Positions 1 to 7,670 are shown, counted from the first letter of the stretch. The stretch is DNA of 20,503 nt from SIG603 sp044432645 (GCA_044432645.1 JAWXUM010000039.1:1-20503); one strand, 5' to 3'. Translations and numbers: made by a program. The notes: a model not told the origin generated them from the letters alone.

Positions 1-40
1 TTATTAATTTTATAAAAGCACTAAATTAACATCTTGATTT

Positions 41-66
41 CGGACGAGCACAGCTCGCCCCTACCA
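41..66. repeat. REP-like short hairpin repeat, copy 1
   Basis: A GC-rich island in AT-rich intergenic DNA. Bases 42-49 (GGACGAGC) pair with 53-60 (GCTCGCCC) around a 3-nt loop, with one A-C mismatch, and CCTACCA follows. Read on the minus strand it starts TGGTAGGGGCGAGC. This resembles the TGGTAGGG start of the hairpin at 7601-7623. It has no T-run of its own, so it looks more like a dispersed palindromic repeat than a terminator. A genome-wide copy count cannot be made here. Confidence 0.5.
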
Positions 67-123
67 TTTTTAAAATATATTTTCGGTATTTTACACAAAT
101 ACAAAACCTTTTTCGACAAGCTG

Positions 124-155
124 ATAGTGACGAACAACAGTTCGTCACTATTTTT
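124..155 (+). terminator. Rho-independent terminator reading rightward
   Basis: A perfect 12-bp stem (124-135 with 140-151) with an AACA loop is followed by TTTTT at 151-155. The T-run lies on the plus strand, so it would best end a plus-strand transcript entering from left of the window. It also sits just past the stop codon of the minus-strand DUF3048 gene. It may slow that transcript too, although no T-run follows the stem in that direction. Confidence 0.65.
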
Positions 156-161
156 GTTTAG

Positions 162-1274
162 TTAATCAAATAAATCTGAACTATACTCAATTTCACCTAC
201 AGCAAAATAAGTTTTACCAGTGTTAATGTAAAGTTCATCGCCATTTTCGTCATATAAAATATAACTTTCTTCGGCATCCGTTTTTGTCCATGTTATTTTT
301 TGAATAGTGCCACCAGAGATATAATATCCTGGTTGATTTTCTCCTATTATTTCAACATCTTTTATACCACTACTAGCGTCAGGAATATTGCTAACATCTG
401 TTTCTAAAACAATAACATTGCTAAAGTTTAGCCAAACGTCGGTGGAGCTGTCTACGTGTTGACTGCCATTGTGATATTTGTAGTAAGTTCCAGTTTCTTC
501 GTTATATTCAAATCCACTGTAGTAAGATCCAAAGTCTAGTGTGAACTCATAAAGTTCTTCTCCGTCAGCTGGTGTAAACTCGGTGTTAAAATTAAAGAAA
601 GTATCAGTTTTTCCCTCTTCTAGTTCTAATCTAATAGAGCTGTCGTTTTCTAAAGCCTCAGATAGTTCTGTACCGTAAAATACCGATGTATGCTCTGTTG
701 CATAACCGGCAGAAATTTTATCTTGGTCACGTCCAAAAAGTCCGTAATCATTGTAAGAACCGTTAATGTTATCTACATTATATTCACTTATAGTTGCTGG
801 TGCATAGGTTGACTCCCACCCCCAGTGAACATAAAATGCGTCAAAGCCTTCTGAAATTAAAGGGTAGTAATATCTTGCACTTCTAACAGAGCAAATATCA
901 GGAACAGCAGTGTAATCGCCATATATCGCTAAAAGTCTAGTAATATTCGACTCAACTACAACCTCAAAAACAATATCAGCATCTGAAATACCGTATTGAG
1001 GCAAAGAGCCAGTTAAATTGTTAACCATAACGGCAACTGGTCTTGTACCAATAGCGTCGTCGCTTAGTGTTTCTTCACCTGTTAATAAGTTGACGTTTGG
1101 AGCAATAGTTGGCTCTGGCGTAGCTGTAGGCTCAGCTGTAGGCTCGGGTGTTGCAGTGATAGTTGGAGTAGGTGTTGGTGTATTTGTTACAACTACTTCT
1201 TCTGGTAAATCTTGCGAACAAGCTGTAAAGCTTAAACTTATAACTAAAACAAGTAAAAATAATATTTTTTTCAT
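162..1274 (-). CDS. DUF3048 (YerB-like) lipoprotein
   Basis: The 370-residue protein begins with a lipoprotein signal peptide: KK, a hydrophobic core, then the lipobox F-T-A-C with C19 as the predicted lipid-carrying cysteine. A Thr/Pro/Glu-rich linker (about residues 30-58, repeated TPEPT units) would hold the rest away from the membrane. From about residue 60 (LLTGEETLSDDAIGTRPVAV) to the end it matches the DUF3048 family, known from Bacillus YerB, including the RPVAVMVNN start, a DIVFE strand and a CSVRSARYYY segment. The family is extracytoplasmic and its biochemical role is unsettled. AGAAGGG lies about 10 nt before the ATG, and a good promoter lies just upstream. The family assignment is firm; the function is unknown. 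Confidence 0.9.
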   Translation of the reverse strand: MKKILFLLVLVISLSFTACSQDLPEEVVVTNTPTPTPTITATPEPTAEPTATPEPTIAPNVNLLTGEETLSDDAIGTRPVAVMVNNLTGSLPQYGISDADIVFEVVVESNITRLLAIYGDYTAVPDICSVRSARYYYPLISEGFDAFYVHWGWESTYAPATISEYNVDNINGSYNDYGLFGRDQDKISAGYATEHTSVFYGTELSEALENDSSIRLELEEGKTDTFFNFNTEFTPADGEELYEFTLDFGSYYSGFEYNEETGTYYKYHNGSQHVDSSTDVWLNFSNVIVLETDVSNIPDASSGIKDVEIIGENQPGYYISGGTIQKITWTKTDAEESYILYDENGDELYINTGKTYFAVGEIEYSSDLFD

Positions 1275-1305
1275 TAAAATAAAACCCTTCTGTAATTTTA
1301 ATTAT

Positions 1306-1334
1306 ATTGTAACATACGAACACACAAAATTCAA
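1306..1334 (-). promoter_or_regulatory. Sigma-A type promoter of the DUF3048 gene
   Basis: On the minus strand TTGAAT (1334-1329), a 17-nt spacer and TACAAT (1311-1306) sit about 30-60 bases before the ATG at 1274. The match to the housekeeping consensus is good. It lies between the small gene at 1339-1509 and the DUF3048 gene, so the latter can be transcribed on its own. Confidence 0.6.
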
Positions 1335-1338
1335 TATT

Positions 1339-1509
1339 TTATTTGGTGTTATAATCTACCCATCTTTTTACATCTTCAACAGCTTGATCACTTGGAATAA
1401 CAGCGTTAGTTTTGGGGTCCGTTCTAATTCTCATACTAGTTGGGAAAATATCATAAGCAGGTGGTGGCGGTGGTGTTTGACTTTTAGACTTTTTTGGTTT
1501 TTTATTCAT
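1339..1509 (-). CDS. Small 56-residue protein, possible spore-surface (DUF3787-like) type
   Basis: The ATG at 1509 is preceded by AAGGAG with a spacing of 8 nt, a strong ribosome site, and the frame runs 56 codons to TAA at 1339-1341. The product has a lysine-rich start (MNKKPKKSKSQT), a run of five prolines at residues 13-17, and a C-terminal half ending IPSDQAVEDVKRWVDYNTK that looks like an amphipathic helix. It has no signal peptide or membrane segment. From memory, the tail resembles short clostridial proteins (DUF3787, including a C. difficile spore-surface family) with a P-S-x-x-A-V-x-x-x-K-x-W-V-D-x-N ending. This is inference only. That the gene is real is fairly secure from the ribosome site and the non-random composition. 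Confidence 0.7.
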   Translation of the reverse strand: MNKKPKKSKSQTPPPPPAYDIFPTSMRIRTDPKTNAVIPSDQAVEDVKRWVDYNTK

Positions 1510-1590
1510 TTTATCATCTCCTTGAAAATATTATTTCTTTATTAACATAAAAAATTCATAAAAAATTAAATATTATTTACAATAAAACGC

Positions 1591-1619
1591 TTTACTAATT
1601 ATGTTTTTTTGAGTATAAT
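1591..1619 (+). promoter_or_regulatory. Promoter of the DUF4097-MoxR-DUF58 operon
   Basis: TTTACT (1591-1596), a 17-nt spacer and TATAAT (1614-1619) give a near-consensus housekeeping promoter. Transcription would start near 1626, leaving a leader of about 40 nt before the ATG at 1667. The surrounding DNA is very AT-rich, so chance -10 matches exist (another at 1641-1648). Confidence 0.5.
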
Positions 1620-1666
1620 TAATAAATATTATTTAAATAGTATATAATTAATTGCGGAGAAATTAT

Positions 1667-2740
1667 ATGAATAAGTATAAATTTTATTACAAAAGAATTA
1701 TTAATATCAATAAATTAAAAAACAAATCTACAATTTTTAAACTTAGTGTTTATTTATGTGTTGGGATTTTTTTGCTTTGTGCTTATAATTTTGGGCGTTC
1801 GAATAGTTTTGGCTTAAGTGACTTAGCTTATGTGAATTCGAACAACCTAGATGTAAGCACTTCTTACACTCAAGAGGCTGACGAAATTACAGAGCTTGTA
1901 ATAAATTGGCACAGTGGCGACATTACTCTTGAAAGCACTAGCAAAAGTTATGTATACATATCAGAAAACACCGAAAGCGAAATTTCAAGCAGTGAGAAAT
2001 TAACTTTAGAGCAAAACGGTGAGGTTTTAACAATAAATTGGGACAGCGATTATAATATTTTAAATTTACCAGACCAGTTACAAAAAAATCTAATAATTAA
2101 TATACCAAGTACAGTTGAAACCATTACTATAAAAAGTGAAAATTCAGATATTTATGTAAGTGATTTAGACCTTGAAAGTTTAAAAGTCAATGTTGATACT
2201 TCAAATTTAATTGTAAAAAACTGCACCACAGAAATTTTTGACATTGATTTAAAAGACGGCAACGCTGTTATAAGCGATATACTTTGTAGTAAATTTGACG
2301 TAAGTTCTAAAAAAGCTAATCAAGATTTATCTGACATTATTGCGACAGATTTTTCTAGCAAGTCAACATATGGCGATATTGAAATTATTGGCAATATTTA
2401 TAATGGAAATATTTATAGTGTATATGGTGATATTGACTTTACAAGTCAAGTGGTTATGAACGAACTTACTGTTAATGCTTTAGTTGGCACAGTAAATTTA
2501 TCGGTAGTAGAAAATAGTGGTTTTATTCTTAAAACAAGTAACGGTATAGGCGAAATTGCTATAGAAGATTTTGAAATAACCGAAAAAGATGACACTCAAT
2601 ATTATAAAAATTCATATGTAACTAATATTTATACACTAGGCACAACAACTGGCAGTGTGAATATGGTTCAAGGTTCGTTTATAAGTGATGAACTTAATTA
2701 TGATGAATATATACAAAATTTATTAGATGAGGATGAATAA
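1667..2740 (+). CDS. Membrane-anchored DUF4097 beta-helix protein
   Basis: The ATG at 1667 is chosen over an in-frame TTG at 1652 because GGAG (1655-1658) lies 8 nt before it and overlaps the TTG region. This gives 357 residues. A basic start is followed by one membrane segment at about residues 25-42. The rest is a predicted extracytoplasmic domain built of short repeated strands (ELVINWHSGDITLES, SENSDIYVSDLDLESLKVN, STYGDIEIIGNIYNGN, SVYGDIDFTSQ). This Gly-Asp-Ile-hydrophobic pattern is typical of DUF4097 putative adhesin-like beta-helices. It is the first gene of a tight operon with MoxR, DUF58 and a polytopic membrane protein. DUF4097 proteins are often linked to envelope-stress or surface functions; the exact role here is unknown. 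Confidence 0.8.
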   Translation: MNKYKFYYKRIININKLKNKSTIFKLSVYLCVGIFLLCAYNFGRSNSFGLSDLAYVNSNNLDVSTSYTQEADEITELVINWHSGDITLESTSKSYVYISENTESEISSSEKLTLEQNGEVLTINWDSDYNILNLPDQLQKNLIINIPSTVETITIKSENSDIYVSDLDLESLKVNVDTSNLIVKNCTTEIFDIDLKDGNAVISDILCSKFDVSSKKANQDLSDIIATDFSSKSTYGDIEIIGNIYNGNIYSVYGDIDFTSQVVMNELTVNALVGTVNLSVVENSGFILKTSNGIGEIAIEDFEITEKDDTQYYKNSYVTNIYTLGTTTGSVNMVQGSFISDELNYDEYIQNLLDEDE

Positions 2741-2744
2741 CAAA

Positions 2745-3680
2745 ATGAGCAAAGTAGCAAACATAGGTGAAAACATAGCAAAAGTAATGGTAGGACAAGA
2801 GAAAGTAACTAACTTAATTTTAACAGCACTTTTATCAGGTGGACATGTTTTAATTGAAGACATGCCTGGAACAGGTAAAACAGTTTTAGCATCAAGCCTT
2901 GCAAAATCAATTGAAGGACAGTTTAGTAGAATTCAGTTCACACCAGATTTATTACCGTCTGACGTAACAGGTTTAAGCTATTTTAATCAAAAAGAAGGTG
3001 ACTTTGTGTTTAAAGAGGGGCCAGCTTTTTGTAATATCTTATTAGCAGATGAAATCAACCGTGCAACTCCGAGAACACAAGCTAGTTTGCTTGAATGTAT
3101 GGCTGAAAAACAAATTACTGTTGACGGTGTTACAAGAAAACTGGAAGACCCATTTTTTGTTATAGCAACACAAAACCCTATTGAAACACTTGGTACATAT
3201 TCACTTCCCGAAGCTCAACTTGACAGATTTATCATGAGAATTAACATGGAAAATCCAAGTAAAGAAACAGAGCTTTCTATTTTAAAAAGATTTATTTTAG
3301 ACGAGCCTTTAGCTGCTTTACAAAGTGTATGTAATTGCACCGACATTGTACAGTTTGCTAAAGAGGCTAAAAATGTGTATGTTCATGAATTTATCATCAA
3401 TTATATTGCTGACTTAGCTGTAGCTTCAAGAAATATTCCAAACGTTGAAGCAGGCATTAGTCCAAGGGGTTCCTTGGCACTTTTAAGAGCAGTAAGGTCA
3501 TATGCTTATTTACAAGGAAGAAACTATGTTATTCCAGAAGATGTAAAAGAAATAGCTGTACCAGTTTTAGCACATAGAATTAAACTAGGTGGAGCAATTA
3601 GCCTTGTACAAGAACAAAAGAAAATAATTGAAAACTTGCTTGCTTCTGTATCTATTACAACGGAGGACTGGAGCAAATGA
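2745..3680 (+). CDS. MoxR-family AAA+ ATPase
   Basis: This is a 311-residue MoxR-class ATPase, thought to act as a chaperone-like remodeller of partner proteins. Visible motifs are Walker A (DMPGTGKT, residues 39-46), Walker B (ILLADE, 98-103, followed by INRATP), sensor 1 (ATQNP, N144) and the LPEAQLDRF segment typical of MoxR. The C-terminal lid helices follow, with ISPRGSLALLRAVRSYA. Three in-frame ATGs (2727, 2733, 2745) are possible. GAGG at 2729-2732 lies 12 nt before 2745 and too close to the others, so 2745 is preferred, with moderate certainty. The start overlaps or abuts the DUF4097 gene, and the stop overlaps the next start by 4 nt (ATGA), indicating translational coupling. Confidence 0.93.
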   Translation: MSKVANIGENIAKVMVGQEKVTNLILTALLSGGHVLIEDMPGTGKTVLASSLAKSIEGQFSRIQFTPDLLPSDVTGLSYFNQKEGDFVFKEGPAFCNILLADEINRATPRTQASLLECMAEKQITVDGVTRKLEDPFFVIATQNPIETLGTYSLPEAQLDRFIMRINMENPSKETELSILKRFILDEPLAALQSVCNCTDIVQFAKEAKNVYVHEFIINYIADLAVASRNIPNVEAGISPRGSLALLRAVRSYAYLQGRNYVIPEDVKEIAVPVLAHRIKLGGAISLVQEQKKIIENLLASVSITTEDWSK

Positions 3681-4786
3681 TTGTGCTATTAATTGGTGCA
3701 ATTATCGTTCTACTTTATGTTATAATAGCATATATTTACAATAAATTTTGGAATTATAACTTAAAAGCCGATATTTATTTGCCAAAAACCGACGCTTACG
3801 AGGGCGATTTAACTCAATTGGTCGAAATACTTGTCAATGACAAATACTTGCCACTTCCAACTGTAGAAATCGACTTTAATTTAGACAAAGGTTTAAGATT
3901 TTTAAACAACCAAAACTCAACTGTTAGTGATAAGCTTTACAGACGTGATGTTTTTTCAGCTGGTATGAAAAGAAAAGTCACTAGAACTTTGGACTTGTAC
4001 TGTCTAAGACGTGGCTACTATACACTTGACTCTTTGGGCATGATGGGTAAAGATATTTTTATGCAACAAAGATATTTGGACACTAAAAAGTTTTTTGAAG
4101 AACTTTATGTCTACCCAAGAAAAGTAAATAGTCAGAAAATTTTAATACCTTACACAAAAATAATGGGTGAAGTTTTAAGCAGACAAAAACTTTACGAAGA
4201 CCCTTTTGAATTTGCAGGTATTAGGGATTACCAAATCACAGACCCTATGAAGTTTGTAAACTGGAAAGCATCTGCTAAGTCAAGTAAATTAGTTGTAAAT
4301 ATGTTTGACACTTCTTTAGCACAAAACCTTACTATTGTTTTGGACACTTTTGACAACATGAAAATAATGGACGAAGAACTTAACGAAGAGTCCATAAGAA
4401 TTGTTTCTGGTTTAGTTGAAAAGTTTTTAAGCCAAGGCATGAACTTGACAATTTTAGGAAATGCTCACGACAAAATTACTGGAAAAACCTTGAATTTAAC
4501 ACAAATTAGTGGACTTGCAACAAAACAAGTTAGGCAAAATTTGGCAAAATTAGTTTTAGGCGAAGAAAAGCCAATCGAAAGCCTATTTTCTGAAATAGCA
4601 AAAGACGACTTAGTTGTTGTTGTTTCAAAAAATACTGATATTGGTGACACATTGGATACACTTAACAACGACATAGTTTGGGTTGTTCCTTATAAATTCG
4701 ACCGAGTAGAGCTTGCTAAAAAGAAATACAACACTGTTTTATGGGAGTACGAAACACCTGAAATTAACAAGGCGGTGAAAGTATGA
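3677..4786 (+). CDS. DUF58 domain protein (MoxR partner)
   Basis: The 369-residue protein has an N-terminal hydrophobic segment (residues 1-21) followed by a beta-rich region (about 25-130). It then carries the DUF58 signature around residues 181-205 (GIRDYQITDPMKFVNWKASA), where the R-x-Y-x-x-x-D and N-W-K-A-S-A positions are well kept. A von Willebrand A-like fold follows (TIVLDTFDN). DUF58 proteins occur almost always beside MoxR ATPases, as here, and are likely their substrate or adaptor at the membrane. It overlaps the MoxR stop by 4 nt and its own stop overlaps the next ATG by 4 nt. The family call is firm; the molecular role is inferred from the family. Confidence 0.9.
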   Translation: MIVLLIGAIIVLLYVIIAYIYNKFWNYNLKADIYLPKTDAYEGDLTQLVEILVNDKYLPLPTVEIDFNLDKGLRFLNNQNSTVSDKLYRRDVFSAGMKRKVTRTLDLYCLRRGYYTLDSLGMMGKDIFMQQRYLDTKKFFEELYVYPRKVNSQKILIPYTKIMGEVLSRQKLYEDPFEFAGIRDYQITDPMKFVNWKASAKSSKLVVNMFDTSLAQNLTIVLDTFDNMKIMDEELNEESIRIVSGLVEKFLSQGMNLTILGNAHDKITGKTLNLTQISGLATKQVRQNLAKLVLGEEKPIESLFSEIAKDDLVVVVSKNTDIGDTLDTLNNDIVWVVPYKFDRVELAKKKYNTVLWEYETPEINKAVKV

Positions 4787-5970
4787 AAACAAAATATTCT
4801 TTAGCTAAATTAATTATATTTTTTACTCCTTATATTGCCTATGCTATAGTTTTGGCAATACCTTATGGTGGGGTAATGCATACTTTGTACACAGCAATAA
4901 ATGCAGACACAGTAAAACCTCACCTTTATTATTATGTTATAGGTTTAAGTTTATTAATACCTTTAGTAGTAATAAAACTTGCAAATAACAGAATAAAACA
5001 TTTGTGGCAATATCTTGTTTTCACCATTATTATTGTTGCTTTGTCTTTCGTTTTAACCAGGTGCTACGTTTACCCAATTTTGGTTTTAGCCTTTAGCGTT
5101 GCAAGAATTGCTTCAAGATTAAACGAAGAAGAATCATTTATGGATTCATTCCACTGGGCAATGCTTCTAGCGCCTGTGTTGTATTTTATAATATGTGGTT
5201 TTCATGATTTAGAATTCTATCAATTCTATGCACTGTTATCATTTATAGTTTTGTGTGTGTTATATTTTACATTTTATGGTCTTTTAAGGATTGACGACTA
5301 TTTGTCAATGAATAAAGACATGGCAAATTTCCCTTATATGCGAATTATGAAACAAAGCAACACACTGTTTATTGCAATAGCTTTTACACTTCTTGCTATT
5401 TTAGTGCCTGTTATGGTTAGTAATTATGAATTTGTTCATCTAGAGTTTGATATTGAAGAGATGGAATCTAGTTACGAAGAAGAAGTAGTAGAAGAGGAAG
5501 AAGCCTCTGGGAGCAGTGGTGAGAGTGAAAGCATGGCTGAAATGCTTGGTGTAGAAGAGAAAAGTTGGGCTGGTTGGGACGTCTTAACATGGCTTTTCGT
5601 TGCTGTGATTGTGTATTATGGTGCAATATTCCTATATAAAACTATTAAAAATTTCATCTTTACTTTCAACAAAAATTCAGTTGTTGTTGAAAAAGATGAC
5701 GTTATTGAATCCACTGTCGACCTTATGGATAAATATGAAAAGTTCAAAAAAGAAAAAGTTGATAAAGTTAAATTTTTTGACTTTTCACCAAATGCAGTGG
5801 TTAGAAAGAAATACAAAAAATCAGTAAAAGCTAAAAAAAGCAAAGAAATTCAGAACTGGCAAAGCCCAGCTGAAATTGAAAAAACAGTTAAACTCGAAGA
5901 CGAAAAACTGCATTTCTTGTACGAAAAAGCAAGATACAGCCAAAATGGTGTAACAAAAGAAGAAATATAG
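4783..5970 (+). CDS. Polytopic membrane protein, TgpA-like scaffold lacking the transglutaminase domain
   Basis: The 395-residue protein has about seven hydrophobic segments up to residue 213 (near 8-28, 48-66, 75-92, 93-110, 124-141, 145-167 and 194-213). A strongly acidic extracytoplasmic stretch (about 214-268, many Glu and Ser) follows, then one more membrane segment near 270-290. The cytoplasmic C-terminus is basic and ends with PAEIEKTVKLEDEKLHFLYE and KARYS, resembling the DUF4129 tail of TgpA/YebA proteins. In MoxR-DUF58 operons the last gene often encodes such a protein with an external transglutaminase-like domain. Here no Cys-His-Asp domain is present between the membrane parts. 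GGCGGTG precedes the ATG. A perfect hairpin follows the stop. The topology is supported; the family link is inference. Confidence 0.75.
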   Translation: MKTKYSLAKLIIFFTPYIAYAIVLAIPYGGVMHTLYTAINADTVKPHLYYYVIGLSLLIPLVVIKLANNRIKHLWQYLVFTIIIVALSFVLTRCYVYPILVLAFSVARIASRLNEEESFMDSFHWAMLLAPVLYFIICGFHDLEFYQFYALLSFIVLCVLYFTFYGLLRIDDYLSMNKDMANFPYMRIMKQSNTLFIAIAFTLLAILVPVMVSNYEFVHLEFDIEEMESSYEEEVVEEEEASGSSGESESMAEMLGVEEKSWAGWDVLTWLFVAVIVYYGAIFLYKTIKNFIFTFNKNSVVVEKDDVIESTVDLMDKYEKFKKEKVDKVKFFDFSPNAVVRKKYKKSVKAKKSKEIQNWQSPAEIEKTVKLEDEKLHFLYEKARYSQNGVTKEEI

Positions 5971-6007
5971 AAAAACAAATGGCGACCCATGGTCGCCATT
6001 TGTTTTT
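5971..6007. terminator. Bidirectional terminator between convergent genes
   Basis: A perfect 17-bp inverted repeat (5971-5987 with 5991-6007) with a 3-nt loop starts AAAAACAAATGGCGACC and ends with TTTTT. It begins right after the TAG of the operon's last gene. The A-tract on the left gives a U-run on the minus strand, so it can also end the HAD/SagB transcript. Confidence 0.9.
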
Positions 6008-6034
6008 CATTTATTGAGCCTTTTTATTTGTAAA

Positions 6035-6688
6035 TCACATCATATTAAGCAAAAGTTCTGTAAGTTCTTTAATATCTTGAACAACATAATCAGCGCCAGC
6101 TTCTTCGAGTTCGTTTTCTGTCGCAAAACCTAACTTTATGCCAATGCATTTTACTGCGTTAATTTTAGAACCCTCTACATCAAATTTTCTGTCGCCAACC
6201 ATTATAGCTTCTTCTTTATTTTGAACATTCAAAAGCTCTAACGCTTTAGCCATAACTTCTTCTTTTTCCTCTAAAGTACCGTCAAGATGACAACCAACTT
6301 GAAAGTCAAGGTAAGGAGTAAAACCAAATTTATCGCTAATTTTTTTTACAAATACTTCTGGTTTTGAAGATGCTATAGCCATTTTTAAACCTTTTTCTTT
6401 AAGTAGTTTAAGCATATCGACTACTCCGTCGTAAGGTTCGTTCTCAAAAAGTCCAATTGTTGAAAATCTTTCACGATATTTTGCTATAGCTTCCCTTGCT
6501 TTTTCAGTTGAAAAACCGTAATGCTGTGAAAATGATTTGTGAAGTGGTGGGCCTATAAAAGACCTAAGCTTATCATTATCTTCCTCGTGTATTCCGTAAT
6601 ATTCAAGTGCGAATTTTGCGCAGTTTACTATACCTTTTTCAGGGTTTGTAAGAGTGCCGTCTAAATCGAATAAAATATATTTAAGCAT
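6035..6688 (-). CDS. HAD-family hydrolase, phosphoglycolate phosphatase-like
   Basis: This 217-residue cytosolic phosphatase of HAD subfamily IA shows motif I FDLDGTLT (D8 nucleophile, D10 acid/base), a helical cap with FIGPPLHKSF, motif II at IASSKP, a motif III lysine in the following helix, and motif IV VGDRKFDVEGS that binds magnesium. The IGPPL cap signature matches a group annotated as phosphoglycolate phosphatase or 5'-nucleotidase, so the substrate is uncertain. AAGGAG lies 6 nt before the ATG. The SagB-type gene ends 45 nt upstream on the same strand, so the two are probably co-transcribed. The length is normal for the family. Confidence 0.9.
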   Translation of the reverse strand: MLKYILFDLDGTLTNPEKGIVNCAKFALEYYGIHEEDNDKLRSFIGPPLHKSFSQHYGFSTEKAREAIAKYRERFSTIGLFENEPYDGVVDMLKLLKEKGLKMAIASSKPEVFVKKISDKFGFTPYLDFQVGCHLDGTLEEKEEVMAKALELLNVQNKEEAIMVGDRKFDVEGSKINAVKCIGIKLGFATENELEEAGADYVVQDIKELTELLLNMM

Positions 6689-6733
6689 TTTTTCTCCTTT
6701 TTTAATACAATTTGTGTTATGCAGTTTTCAATA

Positions 6734-7558
6734 TTATACTTCTTGTGTGCCTGGTTCGTTTTTAACAAAAGCATAAATGTCGTCTTCTTTTGCTTTGTCC
6801 TCTTCATTAATCGTTCCAACTGGTGAAACATATAACATAAACTCTTTTTCAAAGTCAAGGTCAAACATTTTTGTGCATGTTTCGCTTACAAAAGATGCTA
6901 TGCCACAAGTTCCAAGCCCTACAGACTCGCAAGCGCTATATAAGCTTTGTCCAACGTGGCCAACGTCCATTAATACAGTTCTGTGTGCATGTGTGCCATA
7001 TCTCCACTCGTTTCTATAAGGAGTTAACGCCCAGTAAAAAACAGCATTTGCCTTAGCTCCCCATTTTTGACCATGAATGCTTTCGGTTACAGTTTCCTCG
7101 TAATTTTCGATGGTGTGTAAAAATTCAATTTCGTTAGTCATTGGCAGGTAATGGTAAGCACCGTCTTCTAAACCCTCTACATTTTGAATAGCCAAATAAG
7201 TTTCAAAACCGTGTCTGGCGCCACCTGATGGTACAGTTCTTAAAGTGCAATAGTTATTGCCTCTAATACTTTTAATTCCTTGAGTTGCCCATAATAGAAA
7301 TGAAAGTTCTAGAAGTTTCATAGTTTTTCCAGAGTAAACACGACGGCTTACACGGTTATAGATGACCTGTAACATATTGTTGTTTAGTTCAAGGTTTTCA
7401 AAATTCATAGGCAGTTTAATTTGCTTGTCGCTCATTTTCCCCTTTACCAGTGGTGGTTGAGGTTTTTTAAGTTGTTGGTCACTAGGAAAATTATCGTCGC
7501 CATTTATATAGCTGATAAAATCTCTACCCTCTTTAATTTTTTCTTCGTATGTTTTCAT
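6734..7558 (-). CDS. SagB-type nitroreductase-like oxidoreductase
   Basis: The 274-residue flavin oxidoreductase-like protein belongs to the SagB/ThcOx branch of the nitroreductase superfamily. Visible marks are SRRVYSGKTMKLLELSFLLWAT (about residues 68-90), RTVPSGGARHGFETYLA, where Arg and Ser normally contact FMN phosphate, a tryptophan/tyrosine-rich middle, and GHVGQSLYSACESVGLGTCGI near the C-terminus, ending with VSPVGT. Some relatives oxidise azolines to azoles in peptide natural products. No precursor peptide, cyclodehydratase or protease lies nearby, so this is more likely a general NAD(P)H/FMN reductase of unknown substrate. AAAGGAG lies 6 nt before the ATG. A HAD gene follows closely. 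Confidence 0.87.
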   Translation of the reverse strand: MKTYEEKIKEGRDFISYINGDDNFPSDQQLKKPQPPLVKGKMSDKQIKLPMNFENLELNNNMLQVIYNRVSRRVYSGKTMKLLELSFLLWATQGIKSIRGNNYCTLRTVPSGGARHGFETYLAIQNVEGLEDGAYHYLPMTNEIEFLHTIENYEETVTESIHGQKWGAKANAVFYWALTPYRNEWRYGTHAHRTVLMDVGHVGQSLYSACESVGLGTCGIASFVSETCTKMFDLDFEKEFMLYVSPVGTINEEDKAKEDDIYAFVKNEPGTQEV

Positions 7559-7600
7559 TTTTTACTCCTTTTAATTTATAATAAATATCACTTATTTGTA

Positions 7601-7670
7601 TGGTAGGGCTTCCATGCCCTACCGTGGTTAAAGTCTAGCTTTTGGTAGAGGGTGGAACCCCTACCCTACG
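7601..7670. repeat. Tandem pair of REP-like hairpins
   Basis: First hairpin: GGTAGGGC (7602-7609) pairs perfectly with GCCCTACC (7616-7623) around TTCCAT. Second hairpin: GGTAG plus GGG (7644-7652, one bulged A) pairs with CCC plus CTACC (7658-7665), and CCTACG follows. Both contain the CCCTACC/GGTAGGG core also present at 41-66. They fill the gap between the SagB-type gene and the pyridoxal kinase gene and have no adjacent T-run. They look like members of a dispersed palindromic family rather than terminators. Confidence 0.6.

Noticed and set aside
1018..1545. Plus-strand open frame of 175 codons
   Set aside because: It is antisense to the DUF3048 lipoprotein linker and the small 56-residue gene. 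Its Val/Gly/Ser-rich start is the reverse reading of the Thr/Pro repeats, and no ribosome site precedes it.
6661..6864. Minus-strand 67-codon frame between SagB-type and HAD genes
   Set aside because: It overlaps the end of the SagB-type gene and the start of the HAD gene in another frame and has no fitting ribosome site.
6734..7558. Possible azole-peptide (RiPP) gene cluster around the SagB-type gene
   Set aside because: No precursor peptide, YcaO cyclodehydratase, protease or exporter lies within the neighbouring genes.
7601..7670. Hairpins as terminators of the pyridoxal kinase gene
   Set aside because: No U-run follows either stem on the minus strand, and the shared core with 41-66 points to a repeat family instead.
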